Source of the DNA: JALORV01 sp035255845
GTDB lineage: Bacteria > Pseudomonadota > Gammaproteobacteria > Burkholderiales > Burkholderiaceae_F
Assembly (NCBI GenBank): GCA_035255845.1
Contig: DATEZE010000156.1
Coordinates: forward strand, 1-11,074
Reading direction: 5' to 3'
Length of the DNA: 11,074 bases
The notes beneath the pieces were generated by a model. It saw nothing but the letters and a program-made list of their open reading frames with translations. It made no database searches and was not told the origin of the DNA. Shown piece after piece: positions 6,439-11,074 of the stretch (positions are counted from its first letter, which is position 1; each line of letters starts with the position of its first letter). The translations under genes and the position numbers were made by a program.

Positions 6439-7596
6439 CTACAGCGCCGCTGCGATGCGTCGCAAGGCCTCGCGCAGGGTTTCGTCTTTCTTGGCGAAAC
6501 AAAAGCGCACGACGCGCCGATCGGTCGGCACGTCGTAGAACACCGATACTGGAATCACCGCGACGCCGTACTTCGCGATCATCGTCTGCGCGAATTCGGG
6601 TTCCGGCGCTGCACTGAGCGCGGAATAATCCGCGAGCACGAAGTACGTACCTTCACACGGCAGCACGCGGAACGGCGTCGAGCGCAGCCCCGCGATCAGC
6701 AGGTCACGCTTCGCCTGGTAGAACGCCGGCAGCTCGAGGTAGGGCGCCGGAGTCTGCAGATATGCGGCAAACGCGTGCTGCGCCGGCGTGTTGACCGCAA
6801 ACACCATGAACTGGTGGACCTTGCGGATCTCCGCCGTCAGCTCGCGCGGCGCCATCGCATAACCGACCTTCCACCCGGTCGTGTGGAACGTCTTGCCGAA
6901 GCTCGAGACCACGACCGTGCGCTCGGCGAGCACGCTCGAGCGCATCAGCGACAGATGCAGCCGGTCGTCGAACACGATGTGCTCGTAGACCTCGTCGGAA
7001 ATCAGCAGGATGCCGTGGTGCGTGACGATTTCCTCCAGAGCGGTCAGATCCTCGGTGCGCAGTGTCCGGCCTGTCGGGTTGTGCGGAAAGTTGAGCATTA
7101 GCAGGCGCGTGCGCGGCGTGATCGCTGCGCGCACCCGGTCCCAGTCGGGCGCGTAACCGTTGGCCGCGTCGAGCGGAACGAAGCGGGGCGTCGCGCCGGC
7201 AAGCACGATCGAAGGGACATAACTGTCGTATGTCGGCTCGAACACGATCACTTCGTCACCGGGCTGCACGAGCGCGATGACGCTCGCCATCACGGCTTGC
7301 GTCGCTCCGGCCGTGATGGTGATCTCTGTCTCGGCGTCATAGCTCTGGCCGTAGAGCGCTTCGCATTTCGCGGCGAGCGCGAGCCGCAGCGCCGGCACGC
7401 CAGGCATCGGCGCGTACTGGTTGTGGCCGGCGTGCACAGCCGCGTCGAGGTGCTGCTGGAGGACCGGATCGCAGTTGAAGTCCGGGAACCCTTGGCCGAG
7501 GTTGACAGCGCCGTGCTTCATCGCCAGCTGCGACATCACTGAGAAGATCGTCGTGCCGACGCGGGGAAGGCGTGTGGCCGGCTCGGGTGCGTTCAT
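6439..7596 (-). CDS. class I/II PLP-dependent aminotransferase, methionine-aminotransferase (YbdL) type
   Basis: The 385-residue fold-type-I enzyme would move an amino group between an amino acid and a 2-oxo acid in the cytosol. The PLP Schiff-base lysine is K235 in SSFGKTFHTTGWKVGY. N173 (NFPHNPTG), D201 and Y204 (SDEVYEH) hold the cofactor, and R364 (VVRFCF) binds the substrate carboxylate. The N-terminal stretch GTTIFSVMSQLA followed by VNLGQGFPDF is typical of the YbdL/methionine transaminase and kynurenine-aminotransferase-like branch. The ATG at 7596 gives the usual family N-terminus, although no good ribosome site precedes it. ridA follows downstream, and the M14 carboxypeptidase gene diverges 56 bp upstream. 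Substrate preference (methionine, aromatic or other) is from family resemblance only. Confidence 0.9.
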   Translation of the reverse strand: MNAPEPATRLPRVGTTIFSVMSQLAMKHGAVNLGQGFPDFNCDPVLQQHLDAAVHAGHNQYAPMPGVPALRLALAAKCEALYGQSYDAETEITITAGATQAVMASVIALVQPGDEVIVFEPTYDSYVPSIVLAGATPRFVPLDAANGYAPDWDRVRAAITPRTRLLMLNFPHNPTGRTLRTEDLTALEEIVTHHGILLISDEVYEHIVFDDRLHLSLMRSSVLAERTVVVSSFGKTFHTTGWKVGYAMAPRELTAEIRKVHQFMVFAVNTPAQHAFAAYLQTPAPYLELPAFYQAKRDLLIAGLRSTPFRVLPCEGTYFVLADYSALSAAPEPEFAQTMIAKYGVAVIPVSVFYDVPTDRRVVRFCFAKKDETLREALRRIAAAL

Positions 7597-7632
7597 GAAT
7601 TCACAGGCAAAACAGGCGGTTAGAGCGCGCCG

Positions 7633-7644
7633 ACTATATATACT
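7633..7644. promoter_or_regulatory. back-to-back -10-like hexamers in a divergent promoter
   Basis: An AT-rich island in a 56-bp divergent gap in GC-rich DNA contains TATACT (7639-7644) on the plus strand. On the minus strand TATAGT is read from the complement of 7633-7638. Each matches five of six bases of TATAAT. No good -35 boxes are visible at 16-18 bp. From TATACT, transcription would start around 7651-7652, so the carboxypeptidase mRNA may be leaderless; no Shine-Dalgarno is seen there. Confidence 0.5.
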
Positions 7645-7652
7645 TTTCGGCT

Positions 7653-8786
7653 ATGACACTCATGCTCGACAGCAACTTCGACAGCGGGGCGATCGACTTG
7701 GTCGCGACCGACAGCGCGGTGGCCGAGGTGCGTATCCGGCCCGATTTGAAGGCCGACGGCACTCGCTCCGAATTCGTGCAGTGGTTTCACTTCCGCATCG
7801 ACGGCATCGGATCCGCGGGCGCACGCGTGGATTTCGCCAATGCCGGCGACACCACGTATCCGGCGGGTTGGAACGATTACCGTGCGGTGGCCAGCAATGA
7901 CGGACGCCGCTGGACTCGCGTGCCGACGCGTTACGACGGCCGGACGATGTCGATCGACCTGCCGCCGGTTCCTACGATGTTTGTCGCGTACTTCGAGCCG
8001 TATTCATGGGAACGGCACCTTGCGCTGCTGGCAGACTGCGTGGCAGGCGGCGGCCGGCGCGAGCGACTCGGCAGCAGCTTGCAGGGGCGCGATCTCGACC
8101 GGTTGGTCGTCGGCGAAGGCGCGCAGCCGGTGTGGATCATCGCGCGCCAACACCCCGGCGAAACGATGGCCGAATGGTTCGTCGAAGGACTCCTGCAGCG
8201 GCTGCTCGACCCTGCGGACGCGGTGTCGCGCGAACTGCAGAGAATGGCGACCTTTTACATCGTTCCCAACATGAATCCCGACGGCTCCGTACTCGGCAAC
8301 CTCCGGACCAACGCGGCGGGAGCCAACCTCAACCGCGAGTGGCTGCAGCCTTCCGCGGGACGGAGTCCCGAAGTGCTGGCCGTGCGCGACGCGCTGCATG
8401 CCACCGGATGCGCCGCATTCTTCGATATTCACGGCGACGAAGTTCTGCCGTACGTGTTCATCGCAGGCAGTGAGATGCTGCCGGGGTTCAGCGCGCGCCA
8501 GCAGGCCGAGCAGGCAGCGTTCGCGGCGGACTTCCGCGCGGCCAATACGGATTTCCAGAGCGAGCACGGCTACTCGGCCAGCAAGTACCAGGACGATGTG
8601 CTCAAGCTCGCTTCGAAGTACGTCGGCCATACCTTCGGCTGCCTGTCACTGACCCTCGAAATGCCGTTCAAGGACAACGCCAACGCGCCGGATGCGCACT
8701 GCGGCTGGAGCGCCGCGCGCAGCGCCCGCCTCGGTGCGGACATTCTGGGCCCGATCCAGCAGCATCTGGCGAGGTCTGCACTATGA
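7653..8786 (+). CDS. M14 family zinc carboxypeptidase, cytosolic carboxypeptidase (CCP)-like
   Basis: This 377-residue metallocarboxypeptidase lacks a signal peptide, so it should act in the cytosol. An N-terminal beta-rich domain (about 1-120) precedes the peptidase domain, as in the M14 CCP (AGBL-like) branch. Zinc ligands are H167 and E170 in RQHPGETMAEW and H260 in FDIHGDE. N227 and R228 in NLNREW fit the substrate-carboxylate-binding pair. E336 in LTLEMPFKD fits the catalytic glutamate. Known CCP relatives remove C-terminal or side-chain glutamates from proteins; the role of bacterial members is largely unknown. Start choice is between ATG 7653 and ATG 7662, and a probable leaderless promoter favours 7653. 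Its stop overlaps the next gene's start as ATGA, so the two are very probably co-expressed. Confidence 0.9.
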   Translation: MTLMLDSNFDSGAIDLVATDSAVAEVRIRPDLKADGTRSEFVQWFHFRIDGIGSAGARVDFANAGDTTYPAGWNDYRAVASNDGRRWTRVPTRYDGRTMSIDLPPVPTMFVAYFEPYSWERHLALLADCVAGGGRRERLGSSLQGRDLDRLVVGEGAQPVWIIARQHPGETMAEWFVEGLLQRLLDPADAVSRELQRMATFYIVPNMNPDGSVLGNLRTNAAGANLNREWLQPSAGRSPEVLAVRDALHATGCAAFFDIHGDEVLPYVFIAGSEMLPGFSARQQAEQAAFAADFRAANTDFQSEHGYSASKYQDDVLKLASKYVGHTFGCLSLTLEMPFKDNANAPDAHCGWSAARSARLGADILGPIQQHLARSAL

Positions 8787-9835
8787 CGGTCATCGCCGGG
8801 ACCAAGGTCACGTTGCGACGCGCGCGCGACACCGATCGTGCGCGCACCTACGAGTGGCTGATCGGGTCCGACCTGACCGCCAACCTGATGGGCGCCCCAA
8901 TGTTTCCGGACCGGCCGATCCCTGCGCTCGAGGAGTTCTCGCAGTCGTTTCCGCGCCACTTCTACGAGGGCACGCGGCCGTACGCCGGGCGCATGTACGT
9001 CATCACGGTCCAGGGCGAGGAGATCGGCTGCATCTCGCACGGTCCAATCGACGTGCTGAACGACGTGGTCGAACTCGACATCTGGCTCGCGGAGCGGCGC
9101 GTCGCCGGGCACGGTTACGGTTCGGAGTCGCTCGTCGTGCTGTGCGACTGGCTGCAGACCAACTACGGCGTCAATCGTTTCCTCGCCAGACCATCACGGC
9201 GCAACGTCAAGGCGCTGCGCGCAATGCGGCGCGCCGGATTCCGCGAGACCGACCTGCCGGCGCAGGAAGTCGTGGCGAAGCTTTCGCTGCCTGCAGGAAG
9301 ATACGCGGATGAACTGCTGCTGTTCCGCATCCTGCCGGTGCCCAGCGTTGTATTCCGGCCCGACCCTGGCCAGACCTACGTGTTCATCGACAGCGAATTC
9401 ACCAACCTCACGGCGCCGCAGCTGATCAGCGTCGGTGCTGTGGCGACTGATGCGACCGCGTTCTACGCCGAGCTCGAAGGCTGGGATGTCGCCACCGCGA
9501 GTTCCTTCGTGCACGATACCGTGATCCCGCTGCTCGACGGCGATGCGGTGCCGAAGGCGATGGGCGCAGAGGCGTTGACCGAGTGGCTGTCGGAGCGCGC
9601 GCGCAAGATGCCGACAACGATCATCAGCGATTCGGGCTTCGATCGCTGGGCGCTGTCGGAACTGTTCGGCAGCGAGCAGCTGCCGCCCAACGTGCAGTGG
9701 CGGCGCGTGCCGATCGCCTACGAAGCGCTCGACGACGTCACGCAGCGCCTCAACCTGAGGCGGCACCACGCGCTCGACGACGCGCGCGCGTTGCGGCACC
9801 TCGTCCTGGAATCGGCCGTGCCGGCCGCGGTCTGA
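8783..9835 (+). CDS. fusion protein: GNAT acetyltransferase + DEDDh 3'-5' exonuclease-like domain
   Basis: One uninterrupted 350-residue frame holds two domains. Residues 1 to about 180 are a GNAT N-acetyltransferase of RimJ/RimL type: TLRRARDTDRA at the start, the acetyl-CoA loop AGHGYG at 108-113, and N141-x-x-A with RAGF at 150-153. Residues about 198-345 resemble small DnaQ-fold 3'-5' exonucleases. Exo I is D203/E205 in FIDSEFTNL, followed by LISVGAV; D283 or D287 in SDSGFDRW is exo II; H328 and D333 in HHALDDAR are exo III. All DEDDh metal-site residues therefore look present. A GAGGT ribosome site (8771-8775) is 7 nt before the ATG, which overlaps the carboxypeptidase stop codon. The two domains usually occur as separate proteins, to my knowledge. 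Joint function is unknown; a nucleic-acid or aminoacyl/peptide substrate is possible but unproven. Confidence 0.85.
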   Translation: MTVIAGTKVTLRRARDTDRARTYEWLIGSDLTANLMGAPMFPDRPIPALEEFSQSFPRHFYEGTRPYAGRMYVITVQGEEIGCISHGPIDVLNDVVELDIWLAERRVAGHGYGSESLVVLCDWLQTNYGVNRFLARPSRRNVKALRAMRRAGFRETDLPAQEVVAKLSLPAGRYADELLLFRILPVPSVVFRPDPGQTYVFIDSEFTNLTAPQLISVGAVATDATAFYAELEGWDVATASSFVHDTVIPLLDGDAVPKAMGAEALTEWLSERARKMPTTIISDSGFDRWALSELFGSEQLPPNVQWRRVPIAYEALDDVTQRLNLRRHHALDDARALRHLVLESAVPAAV

Positions 9836-9847
9836 AACCGCTAGCGG
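9827..9847. repeat. overlapping hairpin and palindrome at the convergent gene ends
   Basis: GCGGT and ACCGC (9827-9831 / 9837-9841) can form a 5-bp stem around CTGAA. The perfect 10-bp palindrome CCGCTAGCGG lies at 9838-9847. They span both stop codons of the convergent genes, which are 5 bp apart. No T-run follows, so terminator function is weakly supported. Confidence 0.35.
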
Positions 9848-10839
9848 CAGTCGAGCACCGCGGCCCCGTTCACGCTCCCGGTGCGCAGTGCGGCGAGCGC
9901 CGCATTGGCCTCGCGCAGCGGAAACACCTCGATGCTGGCGCGCGGAGGGTGTCGCTGCACTAGCGTGAAGAACTCGTCGCCGTCTTCGCGGGTCAGGTTG
10001 GCGACTGAGCACACGATGCGCTCGCCCCACAGCAGCCGGTATGGAAACGACGGAATGTCGGTCATATGGATGCCGGCACAGACCACGACGCCGCCTTTGA
10101 CGGTGGCTGCAAGCGCCGCGGGCAGCAGCGCACCGACTGGCGCAAAGATCAGCGCCGCGTCGAGCGCGGTGGGTGGCGCCGAGTCGGAGCCGCCGGCCCA
10201 CGCGCAGCCGAGTGAGCGCGCGAACGCCTGCCCGGTGTCGTCCTGCGGTCGGGTGAACGCAAAGATCTCGCGCCCCTGCGCGATCGCGACCTGCGCAACC
10301 AGGTGCGCCGCCGCGCCGAAACCATAGAGCCCGATGCGCGCCGCGTCACCGGCCATGCGCAGCGCGCGGTAGCCAATCAGCCCCGCGCACAGCAGCGGCG
10401 CGGCATGCGCGTCGTCGATGCCTGCCGGCAGCGGATAACAGTAATCGGCGCGCGCCACCGCGTGCTGTGCATAGCCGCCATCGCGCGTGTATCCGGTGAA
10501 CTGCGGAGCGTCGCACAGGTTTTCGCGCCGTGAGCGACAGTAGCGGCACACCTGGCAGGTGGCGCCGAGCCACGGGACGCCGATGCGATCACCAAGGCGG
10601 AAGCGCCGGACACCGGCACCGAGCTCGATCACGCTGCCGACGACCTCGTGTCCAGGCACCCGCGGCAGCTGAGGCAACGCGAGGTCACCGTCGACGATGT
10701 GCAGGTCCGTGCGGCACACGCCGCAGGCATGAATTCGCAGCAGGACCTCGTCGGTCGCAGGCGTCGGAACTTCGCGGTCGATCGGCTGCAGCGGCGCGCC
10801 GGCCTTGGTCAGCGCAAGGGCCAGCGATCGCTCAGCCAT
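9841..10839 (-). CDS. zinc-dependent alcohol dehydrogenase (medium-chain dehydrogenase/reductase)
   Basis: This 332-residue MDR enzyme would oxidise alcohols or reduce aldehydes with NAD(P). Catalytic zinc ligands are C42 (CGVCRTDLH), H64-E65 (VPGHEVVG) and C151. Structural zinc is held by C95, C98, C101 and C109 (CQVCRYCRSRRENLC). The cofactor loop is GLYGFGAAAH at 170-179. The second Rossmann strand ends EIFAFTRPQD, with Thr-Arg where NAD-specific enzymes carry an acid, which leans toward NADP. It resembles the AdhA-like/propanol-preferring group; the true substrate is unknown. A weak GCAGG site (complement of 10846-10850) lies 6 nt before the ATG. The decayed PIN gene is just upstream, 18 bp away, and the GNAT-exonuclease gene converges with 5 bp between stops. 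Confidence 0.9.
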   Translation of the reverse strand: MAERSLALALTKAGAPLQPIDREVPTPATDEVLLRIHACGVCRTDLHIVDGDLALPQLPRVPGHEVVGSVIELGAGVRRFRLGDRIGVPWLGATCQVCRYCRSRRENLCDAPQFTGYTRDGGYAQHAVARADYCYPLPAGIDDAHAAPLLCAGLIGYRALRMAGDAARIGLYGFGAAAHLVAQVAIAQGREIFAFTRPQDDTGQAFARSLGCAWAGGSDSAPPTALDAALIFAPVGALLPAALAATVKGGVVVCAGIHMTDIPSFPYRLLWGERIVCSVANLTREDGDEFFTLVQRHPPRASIEVFPLREANAALAALRTGSVNGAAVLDCR

Positions 10840-10857
10840 GCGCGGCCTGCGGTGTCG

Positions 10858-11067
10858 TCATGCGTGCGATGGCGGCGATCGGCTCGACGATTGCAAGCCC
10901 GGCCGCGCCAACACGTCGCTCAATTCGTCGATCACGGGTCCGCTGCGCCACGCACCGACTGTGCCCGCCTCCAGCGCCGTCCGAAGCGGTGCAGCGCCCC
11001 GGTTCGCAAACACCCAGAAGTCCAGAAGCACGTTGGTGTCGAAGACAGCGTGAAAAAGCGCACTCAT
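10858..11067 (-). pseudogene. PIN-domain toxin-like gene, truncated (probable internal deletion)
   Basis: The 69-residue frame starts with a good PIN N-terminus: D10 in FDTNVLLDFW and E48 in PVIDELSDVLARPGL, the first two acidic metal ligands. PIN toxins of this kind are about 130-150 residues and need further acids in the C-terminal half, which are absent. After RPGL the frame drifts into SSSRSPPSHA and stops. In the neighbouring minus-strand frame, from 10900 to a stop at 10832-10834, the sequence reads GLAIVEPIAAIARM and onward. This looks like the C-terminal end of a PIN protein (compare the usual GLRIVTP-type ends) and overlaps the alcohol dehydrogenase start. The simplest reading is a frame-changing deletion of the middle of the gene near the CGGGCTTGC stretch. 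The start ATGAG could overlap the stop of an upstream antitoxin gene outside the window. The protein is unlikely to be an active nuclease. Confidence 0.6.
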
Positions 11068-11074
11068 TTGCGGT

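Noticed and set aside
9194..10201. Long minus-strand open frame (335 codons) across the GNAT-exonuclease and dehydrogenase genes
   Set aside because: It spans two well-supported genes, is very Arg-rich, and shows no motif; shadow of GC-rich coding sequence.
1..11074. Search for CRISPR array, tRNA, rRNA, IS element or phage genes
   Set aside because: No regularly spaced repeats, no tRNA-like cloverleaf, no transposase or integrase-like sequence was seen on either strand.

Overview
The window is densely coding, GC-rich DNA (about 60-65% by eye) with short intergenic gaps, operon-like gene strings and protein families typical of a soil or environmental proteobacterium, probably beta- or gammaproteobacterial. 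The lineage is inferred from gene content and GC only. I see no rRNA, tRNA, CRISPR array, insertion sequence or phage gene.

Left part (1-4483, minus strand): a catabolic string read from right to left. It encodes an enoyl-CoA hydratase-like crotonase (3698-4483), an SCP2-type thiolase (2430-3671), an acyl-CoA dehydrogenase (1261-2418), a type-II 3-hydroxyacyl-CoA dehydrogenase of the SDR family (444-1220), and the first 102 residues of an FAD-dependent GMC oxidoreductase that runs off the left edge. Together these supply all four beta-oxidation steps plus an alcohol-oxidising flavoenzyme. This fits degradation of a branched, cyclic, terpenoid or sterol-like acid or alcohol; the substrate cannot be read from the sequence. 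No acyl-CoA ligase or transporter lies inside the window.

Centre (4484-5920): a 381-bp divergent control region separates this operon from an AraC-family regulator (4865-5920) with an arabinose-binding-like sensor domain. The region holds a 16-bp direct repeat with a 21-bp period beside the regulator start and a weaker pair with the same period nearer the catabolic operon. That is the geometry expected of an AraC-type operator, possibly with DNA looping.

Right part (5994-9835): ridA (5994-6341) and a methionine-type PLP aminotransferase (6439-7596) lie on the minus strand and plausibly form one unit, since RidA clears reactive imines made by PLP enzymes. Divergent from them, 56 bp away, is a two-gene unit: an M14 carboxypeptidase related to cytosolic carboxypeptidases (7653-8786), then a GNAT acetyltransferase fused to a DEDDh 3'-5' exonuclease domain (8783-9835), joined by an ATGA start/stop overlap. 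The 56-bp gap carries back-to-back -10-like hexamers.

Right edge (9841-11067, minus strand): a zinc-dependent alcohol dehydrogenase, preceded by a PIN-domain toxin gene that appears decayed. Its N-terminus is intact, the rest seems deleted, and a C-terminal remnant persists in another frame.

The most unusual items are the GNAT-exonuclease fusion coupled to the carboxypeptidase, the AraC-like repeat pairs, the crotonase lacking one of its two usual catalytic glutamates, and the internally deleted PIN gene.
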